Assembly (NCBI RefSeq): GCF_009765905.1
Contig: NZ_LMUO01000012.1
Coordinates: 137,758 to 201,757, forward strand
DNA: 64,000 nt
Direction of reading: 5' to 3'
From: Mucilaginibacter sp. L196
Lineage (GTDB): Bacteria > Bacteroidota > Bacteroidia > Sphingobacteriales > Sphingobacteriaceae
Shown: positions 36,482 through 44,157 of the stretch, in pieces
Numbering within the stretch: the stretch's first letter is position 1
Layout of the letters: each line of letters begins with the position of its first letter
Made by a program: the position numbers and the translations under genes
Notes under the pieces: model-generated
Databases searched by the model: none
Told to the model about the DNA's origin: nothing
The model's input: the letters and a program-made list of their open reading frames with translations, nothing else

Positions 36482-37360
36482 TTAATAATTGCGAGCATCA
36501 AGTCCCCACAATAATTTGTTTCTTAACGTAGATAAGTAGCTTTCATTATTCAGCCTAACCAAATTTAACACAAATCCAGCCTTGTGAACTTTAAAACGAA
36601 CCACTTTATCTACCGTTACGGTGCGTGAATCGCAGGTAACCAGGTAATTGCTGCTGCGCGATTCAACCTCGAACGATAGCATACAACTATCGGGCAATAC
36701 AATTGGCCTTACATTAAGGTTGTGTGGCGATACCGGCGTTAATACGATGCTATTTGATTGCGGAAAGATGATTGGACCACCACAGCTAAGCGAATAGGCT
36801 GTAGAGCCTGTTGCTGTTGATATAATGATACCATCGCCCCAATAGGCATTTAAAAATTCGCCATCGAGGTATACACGGGTGATGATCATGGCTGCATCAT
36901 CGCGTTTGTGGATGGTAATATCGTTCAGGGCGAAGTTATCATCGCCAAAAATCTCCTGATCGGAATCAATGCTGATGAGTTCGCGACTATCCAGGGTAAA
37001 TTCGTTATTTACTACCGCGTGGATGGCGGCGGCAATGTCGCTTTTATTGATACTTGCCAAAAAGCCAAGCCTGCCAAAGTTGATGCCGATAACGGGTACA
37101 CCGGTATCACGGATCACGTTCACCATATCCAGCAGGGTACCATCCCCGCCAAGGGTTAAAAAAATATCGATGAAGCCTTTTATGGTATCGCCGTTTTTGA
37201 GTACATGGTAAGGCGGCGTATTTATTTTGTCGGTAATATAATCGTTAAGCTGGTGATGTACATAGATCTCGACCTTGTGCTGGGCCAGGTTATCAAAAAC
37301 CTCCTGCACTAAAGGTAAAGCCTCGTTACTAAATTGCCTGCCGTATATTGCTATATTCAT
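36482..37360 (-). CDS. nadK: NAD kinase
   Basis: A 292-residue enzyme that phosphorylates NAD to NADP. It has the family GGDG loop in LTLGGDGTLLDMVNVI, the NE/D block FALNDITIHKRDDA, and the glycine-rich turn ATGSTAYSLSCGGPI. The length is standard. It lies 9 bp before the DUF6089 gene, in one direction with the CBS protein upstream. Confidence 0.94.
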   Translation of the reverse strand: MNIAIYGRQFSNEALPLVQEVFDNLAQHKVEIYVHHQLNDYITDKINTPPYHVLKNGDTIKGFIDIFLTLGGDGTLLDMVNVIRDTGVPVIGINFGRLGFLASINKSDIAAAIHAVVNNEFTLDSRELISIDSDQEIFGDDNFALNDITIHKRDDAAMIITRVYLDGEFLNAYWGDGIIISTATGSTAYSLSCGGPIIFPQSNSIVLTPVSPHNLNVRPIVLPDSCMLSFEVESRSSNYLVTCDSRTVTVDKVVRFKVHKAGFVLNLVRLNNESYLSTLRNKLLWGLDARNY

Positions 37361-37447
37361 TCGTTGGTCATTGAGTCATTAGTAATTTGGTCATTTAGTA
37401 TTTTCAGATGCCTTGTATACTAATGATTATTAAAACTAATGAACAAG

Positions 37448-38110
37448 CTATAAGTTTAAGTAATTCATCAAAGAATCGTAACGATCCCTTGAGTTATCGT
37501 TATCGCCGGTATGGTTAAAGGTGGCTTTAATATCATACTCGTAGCGTAAAAAGGTTGCTATTATGGTTGAGATATCTTGTTTATTAACTTTCAGGGTAAC
37601 TTCCATCAGGGTTGAATCGGGATGCTGATAAACGTATGAACTCAGGATCTGGGCATTGTCTGATTCTACGATCTGGGCCATGTGGGCCAGCGAGTTATTT
37701 TTGTTATTGATCTCCAATACAATGATGCCGCCCGGCTGCGATACTGATGTAAGGCGGGCGAAGTACTCGTTCATAGTATTGATGGATATTACGCCTAAGT
37801 AATTCTTTTTAATATCGAGCACCGGCACAATGGTGAGCTGCTGCTCGTGAAACAGGCGGATAACATCATAAATATGTTGATCTTCTAACACGTAAGGGTT
37901 TACCAGCGATAATGCCAGCGCGCCAACCTCTGTTTGGTAGTCGGATACTTCGATCAGGTCATCCTCACTTATCAAGCCTAAAAACTGCTCCTGGTTTACA
38001 ATTGGCAAATGCCTTATACGAAACTCCACCATACGGTCAAACACCTTCTGCACGGTGTCAGAGGTGTGTATAGGAGGAAGCGCATCGGCAATTAACTCAA
38101 CTGCAAGCAT
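37448..38110 (-). CDS. Tandem CBS-domain protein
   Basis: A 220-residue protein with two CBS domains over residues 1-130 (VQKVFDRMVEFRIRHLPIVN and VIRLFHEQQLTIVPVLD) and a C-terminal ACT-like region (GGIIVLEINNKNNSLAHMAQ). CBS pairs bind adenine nucleotides and regulate partner proteins; which partner is not known. It starts 2 bp after the stop of the hydrolase gene, so the two are coupled. It sits between that hydrolase and nadK. Confidence 0.88.
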   Translation of the reverse strand: MLAVELIADALPPIHTSDTVQKVFDRMVEFRIRHLPIVNQEQFLGLISEDDLIEVSDYQTEVGALALSLVNPYVLEDQHIYDVIRLFHEQQLTIVPVLDIKKNYLGVISINTMNEYFARLTSVSQPGGIIVLEINNKNNSLAHMAQIVESDNAQILSSYVYQHPDSTLMEVTLKVNKQDISTIIATFLRYEYDIKATFNHTGDNDNSRDRYDSLMNYLNL

Positions 38111-38112
38111 AA

Positions 38113-38874
38113 TTATATTCCTGTTCTTTCTAAAAAGCCTTTTAAAGCTTTGTTAAACTCTTCGGGTTGCTCCATCATTGGGGCGTGCCCGCATTTATCA
38201 ATCCAAATCAATTCGGATTTTGGCAGATATTCATGAAACTCATTGGCCACCTCGGGTGGTGTTACCTTATCGTTCCTTCCCCATATTAAACCAACGGGGA
38301 TATGAATTTTGTGCAAATCCTTTTGCATGTTGTGGCGTATAGCCGAACGTGCCATTGCTAATATCCTAACTACGGAATGGCGGTCGTTAACGATTCGGAA
38401 AACATCATCAACCAGTTCCTTTGTAGCCGTTTTAGGATCGTAGAATGTGAACTCTACTTTCTCCTTTATAAAATCATAACTCTCGCGGCGCGGAAATGTT
38501 CCGCCGAAAGCATTTTCATATAAACCTGAACTGCCGGTTAACACCAATGCTTTTGCAAAAGTAGGGTGTGCCAACACATATATTAACCCGGCGTGCCCGC
38601 CCAGCGAGTTACCAATTATGGTAAAATCTTTTAATTTTTTATATTTTACAAACTTATGTATGTACTTAGAGATGGTTTTTACCCCGGTGGTTAACAAAGG
38701 CAAGTCATATATAGGCAGCATAGGAATGATTACGCGGTATTGAGATTTAAACTCATGCACCACCTCTTCCCAATTGCTTAATGCACCCATTAAGCCATGC
38801 AACAATAGTAATACCTCTCCTTCACCCTCATCAATAAAACTAAATCCGTTTTGCTCTTTAAGTACCAAACTCAT
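38113..38874 (-). CDS. Alpha/beta hydrolase, cytoplasmic
   Basis: A 253-residue alpha/beta-hydrolase without a signal peptide. Its nucleophile elbow is IGNSLGGH, the oxyanion region is LLLHGLMGALSNWEEV, the acid Asp is in WGRNDKVTPPEV, and the His is in KCGHAPMMEQPEEF. The layout is like MhpC- or BioH-type esterases. The substrate is unknown. It is probably in an operon with the CBS gene. Confidence 0.87.
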   Translation of the reverse strand: MSLVLKEQNGFSFIDEGEGEVLLLLHGLMGALSNWEEVVHEFKSQYRVIIPMLPIYDLPLLTTGVKTISKYIHKFVKYKKLKDFTIIGNSLGGHAGLIYVLAHPTFAKALVLTGSSGLYENAFGGTFPRRESYDFIKEKVEFTFYDPKTATKELVDDVFRIVNDRHSVVRILAMARSAIRHNMQKDLHKIHIPVGLIWGRNDKVTPPEVANEFHEYLPKSELIWIDKCGHAPMMEQPEEFNKALKGFLERTGI

Positions 38875-39002
38875 ATAAATGTATACGTTAAAATAAACTA
38901 AGCATCGGCTAAAAAAATAAAATTAAGTAGCAGCCTATTTATTATGCTATAAAAATAGCTTATTGAAGTTGAGTTGCAAGGATTTTTATCAATAAATAAA
39001 AA

Positions 39003-39090
39003 CCCCTCTAAGCCCCCTCTAAATCTCCCCCGGTAGGGGAGACTTCATTTTTTTTAAGCCCTTCCTTCCGGGGAGGGTTGGGTGGGGCTT
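39003..39090. repeat. CCCCCTCTAAATC hairpin repeat, core only
   Basis: This block carries the same CCCCCTCTAAATCTCCCCCGG ... GGGGAGGG order as the mobile element at 50716-50858 but lacks its CAATGTCATTAAG ends. It abuts the stop codon of yqeY and forms a large hairpin near the 3' end of that gene. Confidence 0.75.
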
Positions 39091-39538
39091 ACCCCAACAA
39101 TTGCTTCACAAGCTCTGATATGGTACGGCCATCGGCTTTGCCTGCCAGCTCCTTATTGGCAGCGCCCATTACTTTGCCCATATCTTTTACTGATGTTGCG
39201 CCTACGCGCGCTATCAGGTCTTTTAAATAAGTTTCCACTTCTTCGTGGCTCATTTGTTTGGGCAGGTAAGCCTCGATTACCTCCAGCTCTTCTATCTCAA
39301 CCTGGTAAAGATCGGCGCGGTTTTGCGTTTTATAGATCTCGGCTGATTCCCTGCGTTGTTTTACCAGCTTTTGCAAAACTTTGGTTTCGGCTTCGGGAGT
39401 AACTTCTTCGGCAGCGCCTTTTTCGGTACGGGCCAGCAGCAATGCCGATTTGATAGCACGCAAACCGCGTAAACGGTCGGCTTGTTTGGCTAACATGGCT
39501 TGCTTAATATCCTGGTCTATTTGTGTAGTTAATGACAT
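39089..39538 (-). CDS. yqeY: GatB/YqeY domain protein
   Basis: A 149-residue YqeY-family protein: an all-helical domain related to the tail of GatB, the amidotransferase that acts on mischarged tRNA. It shows DQDIKQAMLAKQADRLRGLR at the start and YLPKQMSHEEVETYLKDL in the middle. It may bind tRNA. Its stop codon is inside or next to a hairpin repeat. Confidence 0.9.
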   Translation of the reverse strand: MSLTTQIDQDIKQAMLAKQADRLRGLRAIKSALLLARTEKGAAEEVTPEAETKVLQKLVKQRRESAEIYKTQNRADLYQVEIEELEVIEAYLPKQMSHEEVETYLKDLIARVGATSVKDMGKVMGAANKELAGKADGRTISELVKQLLG

Positions 39539-39647
39539 TTGATTTTAGATTTTAGATTTACGATTTCGGATTTATGATTTGCATAGCTGCCTATTCGCAC
39601 ATCTGTACATTTATTTTTAGTAATTTTTGATTGAGTGACTTTTTCAT

Positions 39648-39683
39648 TTGCACATCTGCATATTCGCATATCTGCACATTTAT
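39648..39683. repeat. Inverted copy of the 7724-7760 repeat
   Basis: GCACATCTGCATATTCGCAT and the following bases match the reverse complement of 7724-7760. A partial copy, CGCACATCTGTACATTT, is 40 bp to the left. It lies in the gap between the SDR and yqeY genes. Confidence 0.6.
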
Positions 39684-39684
39684 T

Positions 39685-40443
39685 TTACTTTCTAAAAATT
39701 GTACTGCCATTGGCCTGCGCGGTTGGCATAACAATTAGCTCGTTGATGTTTACATGTGCCGGGCGCGATACCGCGAACCAGATGGTTTCGGCAACATCAT
39801 CGGCAGATAAGGCATCAAAGCCTTCATAAACTTTTTTGGCGCGTTTTTCATCGCCTTTAAAGCGCACTATCGAAAATTCGGTTTCTACAGCGCCGGGATG
39901 TATCACGGTAACTTTAATGCCATGTGGCAATAAATCAATACGCATGGCTTTGTTCAGCGCGTCAACCGCATGTTTTGAGGCACAGTAAACGTTTCCGTTG
40001 GCATAAACATCTACACCGGCGATCGATCCTAAATTAACAATATGGCCATGACCGTTGGTGATCATCCAGTTGGATACAATTTTGGTTACGTATAGCAAGC
40101 CTTTTACGTTGGTATCAATCATGCGGTCCCAATCATCCATATCGCCTTTGTCGATCGGATCAAGACCCTGACTAAGCCCGGCGTTGTTCACCAGCACGTT
40201 AACCTTTTTCCATTTGGCAGGTAAGCCTTCCAGGTTTTCAACTACTTCATCCCGGTTACGCACATCGAATGATGAGACGGCAACTTCTACGTTATATTTT
40301 TTGTTAAGATGCGCTGCAAGTTTATCAAGCCTGTCGATACGACGGCCCGTTAATATCAGATTATATCCTTCGCGGGCGAACAGCTCGGCTGTTGCTTCGC
40401 CTATCCCGGCGGTCGCGCCGGTTATTAATGCAATTTTAGCCAT
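39685..40443 (-). CDS. Short-chain dehydrogenase/reductase (YdfG-like)
   Basis: A 252-residue NAD(P)-dependent oxidoreductase. The cofactor motif is TGATAGIGEATAELF, followed by NNAG and the active-site YCASKHAV with Ser upstream (LGSIAG). The Arg-rich RRIDRLDKL after strand 2 suggests NADP. Its segment IDKGDMDDWDRMIDTNVKGL is typical of the YdfG/serine dehydrogenase group. The substrate is uncertain: serine, 3-hydroxypropionate or other 3-hydroxy acids are possible. Confidence 0.88.
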   Translation of the reverse strand: MAKIALITGATAGIGEATAELFAREGYNLILTGRRIDRLDKLAAHLNKKYNVEVAVSSFDVRNRDEVVENLEGLPAKWKKVNVLVNNAGLSQGLDPIDKGDMDDWDRMIDTNVKGLLYVTKIVSNWMITNGHGHIVNLGSIAGVDVYANGNVYCASKHAVDALNKAMRIDLLPHGIKVTVIHPGAVETEFSIVRFKGDEKRAKKVYEGFDALSADDVAETIWFAVSRPAHVNINELIVMPTAQANGSTIFRK

Positions 40444-40488
40444 AGGTAATACTAACTACTGGGCACGAAATTAGTTTTTTTTAACTAA

Positions 40489-41229
40489 CTATTCGAAATA
40501 AAGGTTGATCATCAGCGAATGAAGGAATAATTTACTGATGGGTGACGAATAGGGCTGCGCTTCGGGAAGCAGCACATTGCCAAAGGAGTTTGATATTTTT
40601 ATTTCGGGCGATAGCTTGAAATATTCAAAGTAAATATCGCAACCTACACCTGCTTCGTATGACTCATAACTACCTACGTTTTTCACCGTTCGATCAACCA
40701 AAGCAGCGGTGTTATCGCTATTGGCTTTGGCGCCTATTGAATAGGAATATTTTAAACCTGCCACAAAATACCCCCGAAAATCGCCATGCCTGTCGGATTT
40801 TATTTTGATGGCTAATGGAAAATCGACCGTGGTGGTTTGTACCGTTTTGGTAACATTATCCGATGGGGTAACATAAGTATAGTCCAGGTTACGATCAGCG
40901 AAAATAAGCGAAGGCGTTAAACGAACCTCAAAATGTTCGGTAAAATCGTAACGGGTAAGAAAACCAACCGCGAAACCCGGTGTATTTGGCGAACTGATGC
41001 TTGTACCCGCGCTTGTTACCGGCTGATTACCATTTTGAGGATCGAGAAACGGGGTTTGCCAGTTAGGCTTTTTTAAGATTTTGTAATAATTATCGACGTA
41101 TGAAAAAGAGAAACCAAAGCTAAGGTCGCGTTGATCGGCACCCCCACCCCAGGCGGGTGGGTTATCCTGTGCAAGTAATATATTACTGCAAAACAATAAG
41201 GCAACAATAGCTAAGTAGCATTTAATCAT
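40489..41229 (-). CDS. PorT-like outer-membrane protein (type IX secretion candidate)
   Basis: A 246-residue protein with a signal peptide (CYLAIVALLFCSNILLAQ) and an eight-strand-type barrel (RDLSFGFSFSYVDNYYKI to LFLHSLMINLYFE). It is compatible with PorT/SprT of the type IX secretion system, whose gene commonly sits next to ubiE in this phylum; here it overlaps the ubiE stop by four bases. Other small barrels look alike, so this call leans on context. Confidence 0.7.
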   Translation of the reverse strand: MIKCYLAIVALLFCSNILLAQDNPPAWGGGADQRDLSFGFSFSYVDNYYKILKKPNWQTPFLDPQNGNQPVTSAGTSISSPNTPGFAVGFLTRYDFTEHFEVRLTPSLIFADRNLDYTYVTPSDNVTKTVQTTTVDFPLAIKIKSDRHGDFRGYFVAGLKYSYSIGAKANSDNTAALVDRTVKNVGSYESYEAGVGCDIYFEYFKLSPEIKISNSFGNVLLPEAQPYSSPISKLFLHSLMINLYFE

Positions 41230-41957
41230 TTAACGCCGGTATAAATTGAACAGATACCAAACGTTAGTGGTCTGTATTTGGTATTTTTAAAGCCTGCTTT
41301 CTGCATTAAACCTACAAATTTTTCGCCATCAGGAAAAGCGGCAACCGACTCCGGCAAATAGCTATACGCCCTTGCATCCTTTGAAAACAGCTTACCAATA
41401 CCAGGCGTTACATAACTGAAGTAGAAATTATATAACTGCTTTATAGGGAATGCTTTGGGTTTTGAGAATTCTAAAATAACGGCTTTGCCGCCTGATTTTA
41501 ATACGCGGTGAATATCGGCCAACCCAACTTCCAAATTCTCAAAATTACGTACGCCGTAGGCAACGGTTACCGCATCAAACTCATTGGCTTCGAAAGGTAG
41601 TTTTTCGGAATCGCCTAATTTGATTTCGAATTTATCGCCTAAACCGCGTTTGGTAATTTTTTGCTGCGCGATGTCAAGCATGCCTTGTGAAATATCAACA
41701 CCAACAATTTTTTCAGGGTTCAGTATTTTTAAGGCTTCGAACGCGAAATCGCCAGTGCCGGTGGCAACATCCAGTATTTGCTGTGGATTATCTTTTTTTA
41801 ATTCGTTAATGGCTTTTTTACGCCAGATAATATCAATGCCCAGTGATAAAAAATGGTTCAGGAAATCGTAAGTTTTGGATATGTTGTTGAACATATCAGC
41901 CACCTGGGCTTTTTTAGCAACTTGTTGATCCTGGTAGGGTGTTATTATTTCGCTCAT
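41226..41957 (-). CDS. ubiE: Demethylmenaquinone methyltransferase
   Basis: A 243-residue SAM-dependent methyltransferase for the last step of menaquinone synthesis. It has the SAM motif DVATGTGDFAFEAL and the UbiE blocks FNNISKTYDFLNHFLSLGID and TVAYGVRNFENLEVGL. The ATG at 41957 (MSEIITPYQ) is preferred over an in-frame TTG at 41966. The TTG forms part of a TATCTTTG promoter element that would place transcription very near the ATG. A prenyltransferase gene of the quinone type lies 2 kb away. Confidence 0.92.
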   Translation of the reverse strand: MSEIITPYQDQQVAKKAQVADMFNNISKTYDFLNHFLSLGIDIIWRKKAINELKKDNPQQILDVATGTGDFAFEALKILNPEKIVGVDISQGMLDIAQQKITKRGLGDKFEIKLGDSEKLPFEANEFDAVTVAYGVRNFENLEVGLADIHRVLKSGGKAVILEFSKPKAFPIKQLYNFYFSYVTPGIGKLFSKDARAYSYLPESVAAFPDGEKFVGLMQKAGFKNTKYRPLTFGICSIYTGVK

Positions 41958-41963
41958 TTGGGG

Positions 41964-41971
41964 CAAAGATA
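41964..41971 (-). promoter_or_regulatory. Candidate -7 element (TATCTTTG) for ubiE
   Basis: TATCTTTG on the minus strand is six bases before the ATG at 41957. The same element at the same short distance precedes engB. A leaderless or near-leaderless transcript is suggested. Confidence 0.45.
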
Positions 41972-41980
41972 GGTAATTAT

Positions 41981-42026
41981 TGTCTGAACCATGATTAAAC
42001 GGATTAAAGGATTATCATGATTTTTT
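41981..42026. repeat. Family F repeat (TGTCTGAACCATGATTAAAC)
   Basis: A copy of the repeat at 28256-28302. It lies immediately upstream of the ubiE promoter element. Confidence 0.65.
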
Positions 42027-42083
42027 ATCGCTTGGTGGGTAAACTATACGAGCTGCATTAGCGCAAATACTAGGCGCACAGTT

Positions 42084-42144
42084 AACTCACCCCGAATGCG
42101 CTGCGCTGTTCGACCCTCTCTCCGGCAAGCCGGAAAGAGGGTGA
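42084..42144. repeat. Family C repeat with CCGGCAAGCCGG hairpin
   Basis: It starts AACTCACCCCGAATGCGCTG and ends in a strong hairpin of CCCTCTCTCCGGC with GCCGGAAAGAGGG. It is followed at 42156-42173 by an 18-base end of the CAATGTCATTAAG element. Confidence 0.75.
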
Positions 42145-42155
42145 AAATTATTCCC

Positions 42156-42173
42156 CTTAACTTAATGACATTG
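42156..42173. repeat. Isolated end of the CAATGTCATTAAGTTAAG element
   Basis: CTTAACTTAATGACATTG is the exact reverse complement of the left 18 bases of the element at 50716. There is no second end nearby, so it is a remnant or a solo end. Confidence 0.7.
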
Positions 42174-42204
42174 ATCTAAAGCGATAAAGAGGGGTAATTT
42201 TGAG

Positions 42205-42693
42205 TTATTTAGCCAAAGCAAGTAACCCTTTTGCATCTAACGCGCGGGTATACATAGTTAATTTACCATCAGCGTCTAATGGCCAATCTTCTTTTGGGCG
42301 ATCCCAGTATAGCTCTACGCCGTTTTTGTCTGGATCATCTAAATAGATGGCTTCGGATACGCCGTGATCTGATGCGCCGGTGATTTGGTACTTGGCATCA
42401 ATTAATCGCTGTAATATTACGGCAAGATCTTTTCTTTCGGGGTAAAGAATGGCGGTATGATATAGGCCGGGGGCATACTCGGGTGCGGGTGACGCGCCTT
42501 TGCTGTGCCAGGTGTTTAAGCCGATATGGTGGTGATACCCGCCTGCTGATATAAAGGCAGCCTGATCACCATAGGTGGTCATGATTTCGAAACCTAATAG
42601 TCCGCAGTAAAAATCCAATGATTTTTGGATGTCGCTTACTTTTAGGTGTACATGGCCTATGCGGGTTTGTGCTGGTATGGTGTAATTGTCCAT
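42205..42693 (-). CDS. VOC family (glyoxalase/dioxygenase-like) protein
   Basis: A 162-residue protein with the paired beta-alpha-beta-beta-beta units of the vicinal oxygen chelate fold. Metal-ligand-type residues lie in RIGHVHLKVSDIQKSLDFYC, YHHHIGLNTWHSKG and GVELYWDRPKEDWP. It resembles a catechol-2,3-dioxygenase-like or glyoxalase protein. The substrate is unknown. It is likely soluble and metal-dependent. Confidence 0.87.
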   Translation of the reverse strand: MDNYTIPAQTRIGHVHLKVSDIQKSLDFYCGLLGFEIMTTYGDQAAFISAGGYHHHIGLNTWHSKGASPAPEYAPGLYHTAILYPERKDLAVILQRLIDAKYQITGASDHGVSEAIYLDDPDKNGVELYWDRPKEDWPLDADGKLTMYTRALDAKGLLALAK

Positions 42694-42900
42694 TGTTTTA
42701 TATTTTGAGGGCTATAGCCTTTCTATCAATTATATTTCGCTTTCTTAAAATGATTAGCGATGAATTTAGCAATTAAATTTCGCCATAATAAATTCATATA
42801 CAAATATACATGTTTAAACATGTATATTTGTAATCGTTTAGTAAGGAATTGAGTGGGGTTGATTAACCTCTGATTAACTAATCTCTAATCACTAAATTAC

Positions 42901-42908
42901 TATCTTTG
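42901..42908 (+). promoter_or_regulatory. Candidate -7 element (TATCTTTG) for engB
   Basis: TATCTTTG lies four bases before the engB ATG at 42913. It has the same sequence and near-same spacing as the ubiE element. Confidence 0.45.
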
Positions 42909-42912
42909 CCCA

Positions 42913-43539
42913 ATGATCGTTAAAACCGCCGAGTTTATTTGCAGCAACACTCAAATTTCTAAATTGCCGCCGCCGGTTAAGGCTGAATATGCTTTTATCG
43001 GGAGGTCGAACGTTGGGAAATCCAGCCTTATTAATATGCTTGTGCAGAAAAAAGGTTTGGCTAAAACTTCGCAAACACCGGGTAAAACCCAGCTGATCAA
43101 CCATTTTTTGGTTAATGATAACTGGTACATTGTGGATTTACCGGGCTACGGTTATGCCCGTGCTTCCAAAAGTAAAAAAGCGGATTGGGATAAGTTTATC
43201 CACTCCTACCTTGATAAACGCGAGAGCCTGCAATGTGTAATGGTTTTGATTGATAGCCGACTTGAGCCACAGAAGATAGATTTAGAGTTTTGCAATTGGC
43301 TGGGCGAAAAAGGTTTGTCGTTTGTTTTGGTGTTTACCAAGGCGGATAAACAGTCGAGCATTAAAACTGATCAGAATGTGGCGAGGTTTAAAAAAGCTTT
43401 GTTAGAGACTTTTGAGGAAGCACCGGGATATTATGTCACATCAGCGGAAACGATGATGGGAAGGGATGAGATTTTGGGCTTTATTGGGGGGATAAATAGT
43501 GGGTTTGTGGTACCGAAGGTTAGGGGTGAGGAATTTTAA
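42913..43539 (+). CDS. engB: Ribosome-biogenesis GTPase EngB (YihA/YsxC)
   Basis: A 208-residue GTPase needed for 50S subunit assembly. It has G1 (GRSNVGKSSLINML), G2 (KTSQTPGKTQLINHF), G3 (DLPGYGYARASKSKK) and G4 (FTKADK). The length is standard. The TATCTTTG element just before the ATG suggests a very short leader. A full hairpin repeat begins 13 bp after its stop. Confidence 0.94.
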   Translation: MIVKTAEFICSNTQISKLPPPVKAEYAFIGRSNVGKSSLINMLVQKKGLAKTSQTPGKTQLINHFLVNDNWYIVDLPGYGYARASKSKKADWDKFIHSYLDKRESLQCVMVLIDSRLEPQKIDLEFCNWLGEKGLSFVLVFTKADKQSSIKTDQNVARFKKALLETFEEAPGYYVTSAETMMGRDEILGFIGGINSGFVVPKVRGEEF

Positions 43540-43552
43540 AAGAATTAAAAAA

Positions 43553-43656
43553 TTGTCATTTCGATCAGAGGGAGAAATCTTCTGCGATTAGCATTGTGAA
43601 TATGCATGGCGGAATGGCAAGGCGAAGAAGATTTCTCCCTCTGATCGAAATGACAA
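43553..43656. repeat. GTCAT hairpin repeat (TCGATCAGAGGGAGAAATCTTC subtype), perfect 31-bp arms
   Basis: The arms at 43553-43583 and 43626-43656 are perfect complements, starting TTGTCATTTCGATCAGAGGG. The 42-base loop resembles the loop of the copy at 44004-44103 (shared GCATG, CGGA, GC and GG positions). About 9 bp further right is a second short end (TGAAATGACAA). It sits directly left of the GIY-YIG gene. Confidence 0.92.
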
Positions 43657-43695
43657 GTAGGAATTTTGAAATGACAACGGGGATAAAATATTACA

Positions 43696-43998
43696 ATGTG
43701 GAATTATAATTTTTTCATTTACATCACTACAAATTATGAGAAAACAGTATTGTATGTAGGTGTTACAAATGATTTAATTAGAAGACTATATGAACACGAG
43801 GAAAATAAAGGCGATAAGAAAACCTTTGCAGGAAAATATTACTGTTATAATTTAGTTTATTACGAACGTTTCAGTCATATTGAGCATGCGATTGAACGGG
43901 AGAAGGAAATTAAGAAGTGGCGTCGGGAAAAGAAAAACGCCTTGATTGAATCATTAAATCCGGAATGGAATTTTTTGAATAAAGAGGTCTCTGAATAA
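43696..43998 (+). CDS. Stand-alone GIY-YIG nuclease-like protein
   Basis: A 100-residue single-domain GIY-YIG protein. The core motif is spread over FFIYITT and TVLYVGVTNDLIRRLYEHEE (YVG in place of YIG). The catalytic Arg is in the RR pair, the Glu lies in AIEREKEIKKWRREKK, and it ends in LNPEWNFLNKEV. Members of this UPF0213/YhbQ-like group are putative endonucleases without an attached DNA-binding domain. It is bracketed by two hairpin repeats of the same subtype (43553-43656 and 44004-44103). This suggests a mobile unit. Confidence 0.88.
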   Translation: MWNYNFFIYITTNYEKTVLYVGVTNDLIRRLYEHEENKGDKKTFAGKYYCYNLVYYERFSHIEHAIEREKEIKKWRREKKNALIESLNPEWNFLNKEVSE

Positions 43999-44003
43999 GC
44001 ATT

Positions 44004-44103
44004 GTCATTTCGATCGCAGGGAGAAATCTTCTGCGGTTTGCAAAGCGGGAATGCATGACGGATTTGCTTGGTGAAGAAGATTTCTCCCTCTGGTCGAAAT
44101 GAC
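44004..44103. repeat. GTCAT hairpin repeat (TCGATCGCAGGGAGAAATCTTC subtype)
   Basis: The left arm is GTCATTTCGATCGCAGGGAG (44004-44032) and the right arm ends CTCTGGTCGAAATGAC (44074-44103). It starts 6 bases after the GIY-YIG stop. A further short end (TCGAAATGACA) follows at 44115-44125, like the one after the copy at 43553. Confidence 0.88.
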
Positions 44104-44157
44104 AGGCGGATAAATCGAAATGACAAGGTCGATTTTAGAATATTGAACAATTACAAA

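Noticed and set aside
44068..44157. Upstream extension of the ubiA-like gene
   Set aside because: It would translate the right arm of a hairpin repeat; family similarity begins at the ATG at 44158.
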